Position numbers and translations under genes: made by a program
The notes under the pieces: model-generated
Databases searched by the model: none
Told to the model about the DNA's origin: nothing
What the model saw: only the letters and a program-made list of their open reading frames with translations
DNA from: JAYSFC01 sp041913505
Lineage (GTDB): Bacteria; Pseudomonadota; Gammaproteobacteria; Burkholderiales; Burkholderiaceae_C
Assembly (NCBI GenBank): GCA_041913505.1
Contig: JAYSFC010000014.1
Coordinates: 1 to 40,779, forward strand
Direction of reading: 5' to 3'
Length of the DNA: 40,779 bases
Shown here: piece by piece, positions 1 to 7,969 of the stretch
Numbering within the stretch: the stretch's first letter is position 1
Layout of the letters: every line of letters begins with the position of its first letter

Positions 1-1039
1 CGGCCGCGAAGGCCACGGGCTCGGCGTGGAAGTTGCCGCCCGAGATCACCTCGCCCGTATCGGTGAACACCAGCGGGTTGTCGGACGCGGCGTTCGCCTC
101 GATGCGCAGCACGCGCGCGGCGTGCGTGAGGTTGTCCAGGCATGCGCCCATGACCTGGGGCACGCAGCGGATGGAGTACGGGTCCTGCACGCGGCCGCAG
201 TGGGGGTGCGAGGGGTCGATGGCGCTGCCTTCGAGCAGCGCACGCACGGCGGCGGCCACGGCAATCTGGCCGGCCTGGCCGCGCGCTTGGTGGATGCGCG
301 CGTCGAAAGGCTTGACCGAGCCCTTGATGGCCTCGAGCGTGAGCGCGCCCGACACGAGGCCGGCGGCGAACACGCTTTCGGCGCCGAACAGGCCCGCCAG
401 CGCGAGCGCCGTGGACACCTGCGTGCCGTTGAGCAGCGCCAGCCCTTCCTTGGGCCCCAGCACGAAGGGCGCCAGGCCCACGGCCGCCATGGCCTCGCGG
501 CCCGAAACGATCTGGCCCTTCACCTTGGCCTGGCCTTCGCCGATCAGTACGCAGGCCAGGTGCGCCAGCGGCGCGAGGTCGCCCGAAGCGCCTACCGAGC
601 CCTTGGCCGGAATGATGGGCAGCACATCGGCATTGGCCAGGATCAGCAGAGCATCGGCCAGCGCCGGACGCACGCCCGAGTGGCCGCGCGCCAGGCTCAC
701 GGCCTTGGTGGCCAGCACCATGCGCACCACGGCATCGGGCAACGGTTCGCCCGTGCCCACGCTGTGCGACAGCACCAGGTTGCGCTGCAGATCCGCGAGG
801 TGGTTGTGTGCAATTTTGGTGCTGGCCAGCTTGCCGAAGCCGGTGTTGATGCCGTAGACCACTTGATCCTCGTCCACGATGCGCTGCACCGTGGCCTCGG
901 CAGCCCGCATCCCGGCTAGCGCAGCGGGGTCAAGCGTGAGGCGCACGCCGCCGGCGCTCACGCGGCGCAGATCGGCCAGGCTCACATGGCCGGGCCGCAG
1001 CACCAGGGTATCGGAGGAAGCTTGGGTTGCAGTGGTCAT
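1..1039 (-). CDS. hutH: Histidine ammonia-lyase HutH (C-terminus beyond left edge)
   Basis: HutH deaminates L-histidine to trans-urocanate and ammonia, the first step of histidine degradation, in the cytoplasm. About 346 codons are visible of a family length near 510; the rest lies beyond the left edge. The MIO-forming triad Ala-Ser-Gly is at residues 151-153 inside GSVGASGDLAPLAH, and the conserved YGINTGFGKL stretch is at about 62-71. The visible end contains the family-typical region NPLVFTDTGEVISGGNFH. The start is the ATG at 1039, preceded by a 73-bp gap that holds a palindrome matching a HutC operator. It follows hutC on the same strand, so it may be read both from the upstream operon and from its own HutC-controlled promoter. 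The other hut genes (hutU, hutI, hutG) are not in view. Identification is secure. Confidence 0.97.
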   Translation of the reverse strand, partial: MTTATQASSDTLVLRPGHVSLADLRRVSAGGVRLTLDPAALAGMRAAEATVQRIVDEDQVVYGINTGFGKLASTKIAHNHLADLQRNLVLSHSVGTGEPLPDAVVRMVLATKAVSLARGHSGVRPALADALLILANADVLPIIPAKGSVGASGDLAPLAHLACVLIGEGQAKVKGQIVSGREAMAAVGLAPFVLGPKEGLALLNGTQVSTALALAGLFGAESVFAAGLVSGALTLEAIKGSVKPFDARIHQARGQAGQIAVAAAVRALLEGSAIDPSHPHCGRVQDPYSIRCVPQVMGACLDNLTHAARVLRIEANAASDNPLVFTDTGEVISGGNFHAEPVAFAA

Positions 1040-1048
1040 AGGTTCAAT

Positions 1049-1072
1049 CCTGTATATACAAGTTGGTACAAG
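1049..1072. promoter_or_regulatory. Probable HutC operator upstream of hutH
   Basis: CCTGTATATACAAG at 1049-1062 is a near-palindrome around TGTATATACA, lying 10 bp upstream of the hutH start. On the minus strand it reads CTTGTATATACAGG and is preceded by a second CTTGTA half-site (complement at 1067-1072), giving two CTTGTA repeats 10 bp apart on the same helix face. From memory, HutC sites in proteobacteria follow a CTTGTATnTACAAG pattern. A nearly identical site is at 4621-4634. Binding itself is inferred. Confidence 0.75.
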
Positions 1073-1112
1073 CGAAAAATGCGAGGCCACCCCGGGCGGC
1101 CGCGAGGGTTCT

Positions 1113-1901
1113 CTATCCAAACACCGGGTTGCCGTCCGCGCGGAAGCGGCTGCCCAGGCGGTAGCGCGAAGCGGGGTGCAGGCAGCGCACCATGGTCACG
1201 GGCACGCCCCGGCTCCAGGTGCGCCGCGTAAGCAGCAGGCAGGGCTGCGCCGGCTCCATCTCCAAAAGCTGGGCCTGCTCCGCCGTGGGCAGCACGGCGT
1301 CGACCACATGTTCCACCTGGTCGAACGGCACGTTGCGCACGAGGAATTCCGAGGGCTGCAGCTGCGTGAAGTCCTGCTTGGCGAACTGGGGCACCACGCG
1401 CGGGTTCACGTAGCGGTCCTCGAGCTGGACGGGCACACCGTCTTCGAGGTGCACGCACACGGAATGGAAGACCGATTCACCCGTGCGCATGTCGAGCGCG
1501 GCCGCCACCTCCATGGTGGCCGAGACGCGCTCCACGGTGAGCACTTTGCAGCGGTAGTCGTGCCCGCGCTGGCGGATCTCGCTCGCCAGGTTGGCGATCT
1601 GCAGCAGCGTGGACTGCGGCTTGTCCTCGGCCACGAAGCTGCCTACGCCCGCCACGCGCACGATGCGCCCTTGCTCGGCCAGCTCGCGCAGCGCGCGGTT
1701 CACCGTCATGCGCGACATGCCGAACTGCATCACCAGGTCGTTCTCGGAGGGCAGGCGGTCGCCGGCCTTCCAGGAGCCGTCCTGGATCTTGCGCGCGATG
1801 TGGTCCTTGATCTGCTGGTACAGCGCGAGTGCCGACGTATCGGGCTGCACGGCGGGCCGTGCGGCCTTGGCGCTGGCGCGGACGAGAGAGGCAGTGGCCA
1901 T
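1113..1901 (-). CDS. hutC: Histidine utilisation repressor HutC (GntR family)
   Basis: A 262-residue GntR-family repressor of the HutC subfamily, expected to release DNA when urocanate binds. The N-terminal winged helix-turn-helix is at about residues 24-92, with the recognition region LPSENDLVMQFGMSRMTVNRALRE at about 50-73. The C-terminal ligand-binding UTRA domain spans about 110-250. The ATG at 1901 is chosen because the GntR domain follows after a normal 24-residue lead; there is no strong ribosome binding site. It lies 17 bp after the ABC ATPase gene and 73 bp before hutH, so it is probably transcribed with the transporter. Two matching palindromes, before hutH and before the transporter, suggest it controls both and its own operon. 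Confidence 0.95.
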   Translation of the reverse strand: MATASLVRASAKAARPAVQPDTSALALYQQIKDHIARKIQDGSWKAGDRLPSENDLVMQFGMSRMTVNRALRELAEQGRIVRVAGVGSFVAEDKPQSTLLQIANLASEIRQRGHDYRCKVLTVERVSATMEVAAALDMRTGESVFHSVCVHLEDGVPVQLEDRYVNPRVVPQFAKQDFTQLQPSEFLVRNVPFDQVEHVVDAVLPTAEQAQLLEMEPAQPCLLLTRRTWSRGVPVTMVRCLHPASRYRLGSRFRADGNPVFG

Positions 1902-1918
1902 GGGGCGTGCGTCCGGAA

Positions 1919-2701
1919 TCAGTGGGCCTCCGCGGCCATGGACTCGGCGCGGATTTCCTCGGTGAGGCGCGCCTTGAGCTCCATGAACTCGGGCGAGGTC
2001 TTGATGGTGTAGTGGCGCGGGTGCGGCAGACTGACGGCAATCTCGGTCTTGATGCGCCCCGGGCGCGCGCTGAAAACGGCCACGCGGTTGGCCATGAAGA
2101 TGGCCTCGTCGATGTCGTGTGTCACGAACATCACGGTCTTGCGCTCGGCCTCCCAGATGCCCAGCAGCAGTTCCTGCATGAGCACGCGGGTCTGGTTGTC
2201 CAGTGCGCCGAAGGGCTCGTCCATGAGCAGGATCTTGGGGTCGTTGGCCAGCGCGCGGGCAATGGCCGTGCGCTGCTGCATGCCGCCCGAGAGCTGCTTG
2301 GGAAAATGCTGCTCGAAGCCGCGCAGCCCCACCTTGGCGATGAAGTAGGCGGCGCGCTCCTTCTGCTGCGCTTCGGGCATGCCGCGCTCGCGCAGGCCGA
2401 AGCGGATGTTCTGCTCGATGGTGAGCCAGGGAAACAGCGTGTAGCTCTGGAACACCATGCCACGGTCGGCGCCCGGGCCTTCCACGGGGCGGCCGCCCAG
2501 CAGCACGCGGCCCGAGGAAGGGTGGTCCAGCCCGGCCACGATGCGCAGCATGGTGGATTTGCCGCAGCCCGAGGGGCCGAGGATGGTCACGAAATCGTTC
2601 TCCTGCACATCGAAATCGACGGGCAGCAGGGCCTGCGTGGCCTGCCCCTTGGGGCTGACGAAGGTGCGCGAGACACCTTGAATGGACAGCAGCGGACTCA
2701 T
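1919..2701 (-). CDS. ABC transporter ATP-binding protein, NitT/TauT type, in hut operon
   Basis: A 260-residue nucleotide-binding subunit of an importer of the nitrate/sulfonate/taurine class. Walker A GPSGCGKST is at residues 42-50, the signature LSGGMQQR at 137-144, and Walker B ILLMDEP at 157-163, followed by FGALD and the switch histidine in FVTHDI. Its ATG overlaps the permease stop by 4 bp (ATGA), so the two are probably translationally coupled. It sits between the permease and hutC. The family transports many small organic molecules, so sequence alone does not give the substrate; the hut context suggests histidine, urocanate or a related imidazole. Confidence 0.93.
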   Translation of the reverse strand: MSPLLSIQGVSRTFVSPKGQATQALLPVDFDVQENDFVTILGPSGCGKSTMLRIVAGLDHPSSGRVLLGGRPVEGPGADRGMVFQSYTLFPWLTIEQNIRFGLRERGMPEAQQKERAAYFIAKVGLRGFEQHFPKQLSGGMQQRTAIARALANDPKILLMDEPFGALDNQTRVLMQELLLGIWEAERKTVMFVTHDIDEAIFMANRVAVFSARPGRIKTEIAVSLPHPRHYTIKTSPEFMELKARLTEEIRAESMAAEAH

Positions 2702-3540
2702 CGCAGGGCACTCCAGGCAAACAGACGGCGGTTGACGAACTTGAAGAAGGAATCCGACACCAGCCCGATGAGGCCGATGACAATGATGCCGAAGATGATC
2801 TGGCCCGTGTTCAGCAGCGCCTGGCTGTCGGTGATCATGTGGCCAATGCCCGAGGACGAGCCGATCAGCTCGGCCACGATCACGTAGGTCCAGGCCCAGC
2901 CCAGCACGAGGCGCAGCGTCTCGGCGATGTCGGGCGCGGCGCCCGGAATCAGTACGCGGCGCACGATGCCGCTGTTGGTGGCGCCCAGCGTGTAGGCCGC
3001 TTCCACCAGGTCCTTGCGGGCGTTGCCCACGATCACGGCCACCATCAGGATGATCTGGAACACCGAGCCGATGAAGATCACAAGCAGCTTCTGCAGCTCG
3101 CCCAGGCCCGCCCACAGGATCAGGAGCGGAATGAAGGCCGAGGCCGGCAGGTAGCGGCAGAACGACACGAAGGGCTCCAGGAACGCCTCCACGCCCTTGT
3201 GAGCACCCATCGCGATGCCCAGGGGCACCGCGATGATGACGGCCAGCACGAAGCCGCCCACCACGCGCCACACGGTCATGCCGATGTCGTGCAGAAAGCC
3301 GAACTCGGTGAAGAGCAGCCAGCCTTCCTTGGCCATGGTGATGGGGCTGGCCAGGAACGTGGGCGACACGAAGCCGCCCAGCGTGAACACCGCCCACACG
3401 CCAAAGAACACCACGAAGAACGCCACCCCCAACACCAGCCGCGCGCGGGTGCTCACTGGTTCTAGCGGAGCCAGGGCCCGGCGGCGCGGCCGCTTTTCAT
3501 CGGCCCCTAGCAAAGGTGCAACACCCATTACGCGACTCAT
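2698..3540 (-). CDS. ABC transporter permease, NitT/TauT type, in hut operon
   Basis: A 280-residue inner-membrane permease of the binding-protein-dependent transport family. A basic cytoplasmic N-terminus (KRPRRRALAP) is followed by a first membrane segment at about residues 33-55 (LVLGVAFFVVFFGVWAVFTL), then further hydrophobic segments. The conserved coupling loop is visible as AAYTLGATNSGIVRRVLIPGAAPDIAETLRLVLGWAWTYVIVAELIG. It is preceded by the binding-protein gene with a 25-bp gap and overlaps the ATPase start by 4 bp. Together these form a complete three-component importer. Substrate is inferred only from the hut context. Confidence 0.93.
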   Translation of the reverse strand: MSRVMGVAPLLGADEKRPRRRALAPLEPVSTRARLVLGVAFFVVFFGVWAVFTLGGFVSPTFLASPITMAKEGWLLFTEFGFLHDIGMTVWRVVGGFVLAVIIAVPLGIAMGAHKGVEAFLEPFVSFCRYLPASAFIPLLILWAGLGELQKLLVIFIGSVFQIILMVAVIVGNARKDLVEAAYTLGATNSGIVRRVLIPGAAPDIAETLRLVLGWAWTYVIVAELIGSSSGIGHMITDSQALLNTGQIIFGIIVIGLIGLVSDSFFKFVNRRLFAWSALR

Positions 3541-3565
3541 ATCTCGGCCCTCTTGCTGTCTGTGC

Positions 3566-4531
3566 TTACTTGATGAAGCTGTCGTCGTACATGGCGCTGT
3601 AGTTCTCGGGCAGCTTGCGGATCACGCCGGCCTCCAGCAGGATCGCGGCGGCGTCTTTCATGAACGTCGTCAGCTCGCCCGCAAAGAACTTCTGGTTGGC
3701 CGCCTTGTCTTGCCAGCGCAGGTAAGCCGACGACTTGGCGAAGGCCTCGCCCGTCTGCTTGACGGCCGCGCCCATGATGTCGTTGGACTTGGCCGCATCG
3801 GCCTTGATCATGTCCAGCGCCTCGAAGTAGGAAGTAGCCAGGGCCTGCGCGGCCTTGGGGTTGGCCTTGAGCCAGGCTGGATCGCAACCCACGGTGTCCA
3901 TCACCATGGGGTAGTCGATCGTGGTGGCCAGGATCTTGCCGGCCTGCGGGTTGGCACGCACGGTGGAGAGATAGGGCTCATAGGTCATGGCCGCATCGTT
4001 CTGGCCCGACACGAAGGCCTGCGCGGCCGGCTGGGGCTCCAGCGAGACAATCTTCACATCCTTGAGGCTCATGCCGTTCTTGGACAGCATCCAGGCCAGG
4101 CCGAAGTACGGCGCCGTGCCGGGGGCGCTCACGCCCACAGTCTTGCCCTTGAGGTCCGCGAAGCTCTTGACGTCGCCACGCACGGCAATGCCGTCGGCGC
4201 CGTAGGACTTGTCCATCTGGAAGATCTGCACGATGGGCACGCCGTTGGCATTCCAGGCCACGTGCGTCTCCACCGTGGTGGCGGCGCACTGGATCGCCTT
4301 GGAAGCCAGGGCCAGATGGCGATCCTTCTGCGGAATCATCTTCAGTTCCACATCCAGGCCGTGCTTCTTGAAGATGCCCGCCTTGTCGGCCAGCGTCAGC
4401 GGCGCAAAGCCCGTCCAACCCGACATGCCCAGTGCCACCTTGGTCTCCTGGGCCTGTGCAGGCGCCACCAACCCCGCCACACATGCCACCGCCGCCGCCA
4501 GCGATGCCATCTTCACAACCGTTCGGCTCAT
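3566..4531 (-). CDS. ABC transporter substrate-binding protein (NMT1/TauA-like), in hut operon
   Basis: A 321-residue periplasmic binding protein. Residues 1 to about 28 form a Sec signal peptide ending in APAQA before QETKVALG. The mature part has the NMT1/TauA-type pattern (GWTGFAPLTLADKAGIFKKHGLDVELK, then LKGKTVGVSAPGTAPYFGLAWML). Two adjacent ATG codons exist (4534 and 4531). The second is preferred because AGGAG then lies 6 nt away. It is the first gene of the minus-strand operon binding protein-permease-ATPase-hutC, and a HutC-like palindrome sits 90 bp upstream. The ligand may be histidine, urocanate or another imidazole; related families bind taurine, nitrate or thiamine precursors, so this needs a binding test. 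Confidence 0.9.
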   Translation of the reverse strand: MSRTVVKMASLAAAVACVAGLVAPAQAQETKVALGMSGWTGFAPLTLADKAGIFKKHGLDVELKMIPQKDRHLALASKAIQCAATTVETHVAWNANGVPIVQIFQMDKSYGADGIAVRGDVKSFADLKGKTVGVSAPGTAPYFGLAWMLSKNGMSLKDVKIVSLEPQPAAQAFVSGQNDAAMTYEPYLSTVRANPQAGKILATTIDYPMVMDTVGCDPAWLKANPKAAQALATSYFEALDMIKADAAKSNDIMGAAVKQTGEAFAKSSAYLRWQDKAANQKFFAGELTTFMKDAAAILLEAGVIRKLPENYSAMYDDSFIK

Positions 4532-4534
4532 CAT

Positions 4535-4810
4535 CAGCTCCTGTAGGAAAAAAGTACTTGTGCTCATCCGGATGGAAGCAGGCCTTGCTTCCTGGCAGCA
4601 ATGATCAGCGCTCCCGCATACCTGTCTATACAGGGTAAACGCTAGGAAACGCCTGGCAAACACCAGGAAAACCACCCACTTCCCGCCTCCCGGGACCGCC
4701 CCTTGGAGCGTCCCGCAGCGGCGTGACCAGATGCACCTACGGCAGCAAGAACCAGGCCAGGTATCCCACCGGCCCCTCGCCCCATTGCAGGGCGCGCCGC
4801 GTAGCGTGGC
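4535..4810. other. Intergenic region carrying the hut transporter promoter
   Basis: This stretch separates the end of the MFS gene (stop at 4811) from the start of the hut transporter operon. It holds the HutC-like palindrome at 4621-4634 and AG-rich sequence before the start codon. I see no coding region, no RNA gene and no clear terminator for the MFS gene here. Confidence 0.6.
4621..4634. promoter_or_regulatory. Probable HutC operator upstream of the ABC transporter operon
   Basis: CCTGTCTATACAGG is a near-perfect palindrome identical at 12 of 14 positions to the site before hutH (CCTGTATATACAAG at 1049-1062). It lies 90 bp upstream of the binding-protein start, a normal place for a repressor site in a promoter. 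The pair of sites is the main evidence that transporter and histidine degradation share one regulator. Confidence 0.72.
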
Positions 4811-6025
4811 TCAGTCGCCCCGCCGTGGTCTGCCCGCCATCAGCCCCAGCAAGCAGAGCAACGCAAATACCCCGCCAGCGCCAAACGTCATCGACGAGCC
4901 ATGGGCATCCCACAACAGCCCTGCGATGACACTGGCCGCGAGCATGGCCAGGCCGCTGGCCAGGTTGAACACCCCGTAGGCCGTCCCACGCAGATCGGGG
5001 GGCGCCGTATCGGCCACCATGGTCGCGAGGAGCCCCTGCGTCATCCCCATGTGGATGCCCCAAACCGCTACGCCCAGCACCACGACGCCCCAATGCTGTG
5101 CGAAGGCCAGCAGCCCATCGGCCACGATCAGCACCACCAGGCCCCAGGCCAGCAGCCGGGTGTGACTCATGCGGTCCGACAGCTTGCCGAATGGATAGGC
5201 GCAGGCCGCGTAAACCAGGTTCATCGCCACCATCACGAGCGGCACCAGCGCCGTGGGAATGCCCACCTGCTGCGCGCGCAGCACGAGAAAGGCCTCGCTG
5301 AACCGGGCCAGCGTGAACACCGCGCCCAGCAGCACCACCCACCAGTACGCGCCACTGAGCCGGCGGATGTTCTCTCGCCGGATCGGGTTGGTTTTGGGCT
5401 CGCCCTCGTGGCGCTCGGGCTCGCGCACACCCAACGCCAGCACGGCCACCGACAGCATGCCGGGAACCACGGCCACCCAGAACACGGCGCGGAAGTCGTT
5501 GGCCCAGAGCAGCATCAACCCCACGGCCAGCAGGGGGCCAAGGAACGCCCCCACCGTATCAAGCGACTGCCGCAACCCGAAGGCGGCGCCGCGAATCTCC
5601 GGCGGCGTGATGTCGGCCACCAGCGCGTCGCGCGGTGCGCCGCGGATGCCCTTGCCAATGCGGTCGGTCAGCCGCGCGGTCACGATCAGCCCCGCGCCCG
5701 AGGCAACGGCGAACAGCGGCTTGGTGAACGCGCCCAGCGCATAGCCGAACAGCGCCAACCCCTTGCGCCGGCCAAGGTAGTCGCTGAGCGCGCCCGAGAA
5801 CACCTTCACGATCAGCGCCGTGGCCTCGGCCAGCCCTTCGATCAGGCCCACCGCGAAGGCCGACATGCCCAACGCCCCCACCATGAACATCGGCAGCAGG
5901 CTGTGGATCATCTCGGAGGAGATATCCATCAGCATGCTGACAAAGCCCAGGGCCCACACCGACGGCGGTATGCGCGCGAGCGCCCCCTTGCTCTGCGCTC
6001 CCAGGGCCGCGTTGTCCTGCACCAT
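4811..6025 (-). CDS. Major facilitator superfamily transporter
   Basis: A 404-residue MFS protein with about 12 hydrophobic segments. The loop after the second segment carries the MFS signature as GALSDYLGRRKGLALFGYALGA, and the second half repeats it as PFGKLSDRMSHTRLL. IGKGIRGAPRDALVADITPPEIRGAAFGLRQSLDTVGAFLGP is a pattern I associate with a set of uncharacterised bacterial MFS exporters. The start at 6025 (MVQDNAALG) is chosen because AAGGAG lies 9 nt upstream; reading further upstream adds an unlikely leader. It is 280 bp away from the hut transporter on the same strand and probably has its own promoter. Substrate unknown. Confidence 0.88.
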   Translation of the reverse strand: MVQDNAALGAQSKGALARIPPSVWALGFVSMLMDISSEMIHSLLPMFMVGALGMSAFAVGLIEGLAEATALIVKVFSGALSDYLGRRKGLALFGYALGAFTKPLFAVASGAGLIVTARLTDRIGKGIRGAPRDALVADITPPEIRGAAFGLRQSLDTVGAFLGPLLAVGLMLLWANDFRAVFWVAVVPGMLSVAVLALGVREPERHEGEPKTNPIRRENIRRLSGAYWWVVLLGAVFTLARFSEAFLVLRAQQVGIPTALVPLVMVAMNLVYAACAYPFGKLSDRMSHTRLLAWGLVVLIVADGLLAFAQHWGVVVLGVAVWGIHMGMTQGLLATMVADTAPPDLRGTAYGVFNLASGLAMLAASVIAGLLWDAHGSSMTFGAGGVFALLCLLGLMAGRPRRGD

Positions 6026-6202
6026 GCTGGTTTTCTCCTTCATACCCCAAAGCCCCTCATCGGCCACCGCTTCGAAACACCCGAGCCACAAGGCCGCCAG
6101 CAACCATTGGAGCATGCCAGCACCCCACCTTCGATTACAGCAAGGTCCTCGCGGTATCGATACGGCGCATTCTTCCGGGCGCGCGCAGGCTCAGGCTGCA
6201 CG

Positions 6203-6224
6203 CTCCCCGATGGGGAGTTCTTTT
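6203..6224 (+). terminator. Short hairpin followed by T-rich tract, within the 6026-6313 gap
   Basis: CTCCCC (6203-6208), a 3-nt loop and GGGGAG (6212-6217) form a perfect 6-bp stem, followed on the plus strand by TTCTTTT. No plus-strand gene ends nearby, so it may act in both directions for the small minus-strand gene that ends at 6314, or be fortuitous. The rest of the 288-bp gap 6026-6313 shows no gene; it must hold any MFS promoter. Confidence 0.35.
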
Positions 6225-6313
6225 ACGGAAGAGGAAGTTTGGAGAGAGGATGGGCAGGCGCCCGCGGCGGCACGCAGCCTGGCGCAGCGCCAAGGAGCCG
6301 GTCGACGGAAGGC

Positions 6314-6625
6314 TCAGTCGTCATCATCCTCGCGATGCCACCGCTTGTAGTAGCGCTTGCGCCACTTCTTGTCCCATTTCTCCCAGCGGTCATCGTCGTC
6401 CCCGCGCCATACCGGCGCATAGGTGGGCTGCGGCACCACCATGACGGGACGCGGCGCATACACAGGTGCAGGCACGACATACGCGGGCGGCGGGGCATAG
6501 ACAGGCGCGGGCTCCACATACACCGCGCCGGGAACGGCAATGCCCAGATTCACGCTGACGCCAGCCATCACCGAAGCGCTCGCCAGGGCCAGGAGCCCGG
6601 CCAGCGCGAGCTTTGGGTATTTCAT
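6314..6625 (-). CDS. Small secreted Pro/Ala/Tyr-rich protein, function unknown
   Basis: A 103-residue protein. A signal peptide (MKYPKLALAGLLALASASVMAG) is followed by a short beta-like stretch, then a low-complexity repeat of PAPVYAP/PPAYVV units at about residues 42-70. The C-terminus is strongly charged: WRGDDDDRWEKWDKKWRKRYYKRWHREDDDD, mixing acidic clusters with Trp, Lys and Arg. The start is the ATG at 6625, with AAGGA 5 nt upstream. Similar small exported proteins are common in Betaproteobacteria, but I know no function for them. An envelope or periplasmic location is inferred from the signal peptide; the acidic and aromatic tail could bind cations or other envelope components. It stands alone between an MFS gene and an acyl-CoA dehydrogenase gene. 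Confidence 0.8.
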   Translation of the reverse strand: MKYPKLALAGLLALASASVMAGVSVNLGIAVPGAVYVEPAPVYAPPPAYVVPAPVYAPRPVMVVPQPTYAPVWRGDDDDRWEKWDKKWRKRYYKRWHREDDDD

Positions 6626-6787
6626 GTCATTCCTTCTTCCGAGATGCACAGGCAGCAGCGCTGCCACGAGTGCCCTATGCCTTGGAACGAAGTGCCAGTT
6701 CTCCCGGTTGACGATGCGCACGTAACCAAACCCCGGCAGATGAAAGCGTATGCTGCGGACTCGGTCCTTACTCCGCAGGCTTTGGCA

Positions 6788-7951
6788 TCAGGCCGCGAGC
6801 ACCATGCGCGCAATGATGTTGCGCTGCACCTCCGACGACCCCTCGTAGATACGCAGGATGCGTGCATCGCGAACATAGCGTTCCAGCGGCATCTCGCGCG
6901 TGTAGCCGTAGCCACCATGGATCTGCAGCGCGGCGTCGGCCACGAAGCCCACCATCTCGGACGCGTGCAGCTTGGCCATGGCCGACTGCAGCGTGAACGG
7001 CTGGCCCGCCTGGCGCAGCGCGAGCGCCTGCAGCGTAAGCGCCCAGGAGGCTTCCAGGCGCAGCTTCATGTCGGCCAGCATCCACTGCAGGCCCTGCTTG
7101 GTGGCAATGGGTTCGCCGCCGATCTGGCGCTCGCGCATCCAGCGCGTGGCGTCGGCCAGCGCGGCCTCGGCAATGCCCAGGGCCGTGGCTGCCACGTCGA
7201 GGCGGCTGTTGTCCAGCACCTTCATGGCGGTCTTGAAGCCCGTGCCCTCGGCGCCCAGCCGGTTCACGGAGGGCACGCGCACGCCGTCGAAGGCCACCTC
7301 GAACGCATGCGCGCCCTGGATGCCCATGAGCTTTTCGGGCGATGAGATGCTGATGCCGGGCGAGCCCGTTTCCACCACGAAGGCGCTCACGCCGCGCGCG
7401 CCCGCGTCGAGATCGGTCTTGGCGAAGACGACGAGAAACCTCGCCTCCCTCGCGTTCGAAATGAAGTGCTTCACGCCATCGATGCGGTAGTGGGCGCCCT
7501 CGCCCTCCCCTTCCCGCACGGCGCGGGTGCGCAAGTCGGCCGGGTGCGATCCGCCGCGCGGCTCGGTGAGCGCGAAGCCCGCCAGCCATTCGCCGCTGGC
7601 CGCGCGCGGCAGCCACTGCGCGTGCTGCTCGGGGCTGCCGCCGATGAGCACGGCGTCGGTGCCCAGGTAGTGCGCGCCGATCATCGACGAGGTGGCCGCG
7701 CAGGCGCGCGAGATTTCCACCAGCGACAGCAGCATGGCCGTGGGCGTGACGCCCGCGCCGCCCAGGTGCTCGGGCAGGTTCATGCCCATCACGCCCAGTT
7801 CGGCCAGTTGCGGCACGTGGCAGGTAGTGGACAGGCCGTGCTCGTCGATCTCGCGCGCGCGCGGCGCCAGGGTTTCGGTGGCAAAGCGGGCCACGGCGTC
7901 GGCCACGGCCTGGTCATCGGGGCCCACGCCCAAACGGTTCATCGGGTTCAT
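6788..7951 (-). CDS. Acyl-CoA dehydrogenase
   Basis: A 387-residue FAD-dependent acyl-CoA dehydrogenase, the usual family length. The mid-domain signature FALTEPRGGSHPADLRTRAV is at about residues 151-170, and the C-terminal catalytic region reads QIHGGYGYTREMPLERYVRDARILRIYEGSSEVQRNIIARMVL, where the Glu of YEGSSE is the expected catalytic base. Such enzymes make a trans-2-enoyl-CoA from an acyl-CoA and pass electrons to ETF. It follows the CoA-transferase gene with an 18-bp gap and is likely its operon partner: the transferase loads CoA on an organic acid and the dehydrogenase oxidises the thioester. The acid is not predictable from sequence. Confidence 0.94.
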   Translation of the reverse strand: MNPMNRLGVGPDDQAVADAVARFATETLAPRAREIDEHGLSTTCHVPQLAELGVMGMNLPEHLGGAGVTPTAMLLSLVEISRACAATSSMIGAHYLGTDAVLIGGSPEQHAQWLPRAASGEWLAGFALTEPRGGSHPADLRTRAVREGEGEGAHYRIDGVKHFISNAREARFLVVFAKTDLDAGARGVSAFVVETGSPGISISSPEKLMGIQGAHAFEVAFDGVRVPSVNRLGAEGTGFKTAMKVLDNSRLDVAATALGIAEAALADATRWMRERQIGGEPIATKQGLQWMLADMKLRLEASWALTLQALALRQAGQPFTLQSAMAKLHASEMVGFVADAALQIHGGYGYTREMPLERYVRDARILRIYEGSSEVQRNIIARMVLAA

Positions 7952-7969
7952 TGCATCGGTTCCTGAAGG

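Noticed and set aside
4552..4566. AGTACTTGTGCT as a further HutC site
   Set aside because: It lacks the TGT-N4-ACA symmetry of the two good sites and lies close to the ribosome binding site by chance.
4901..7345. Very long open frame on the plus strand across the MFS, small-protein and dehydrogenase genes
   Set aside because: It is antisense to three well-supported minus-strand genes, has a His/Arg/Gly/Gln-rich composition typical of shadow frames in GC-rich DNA, and no recognisable domain.
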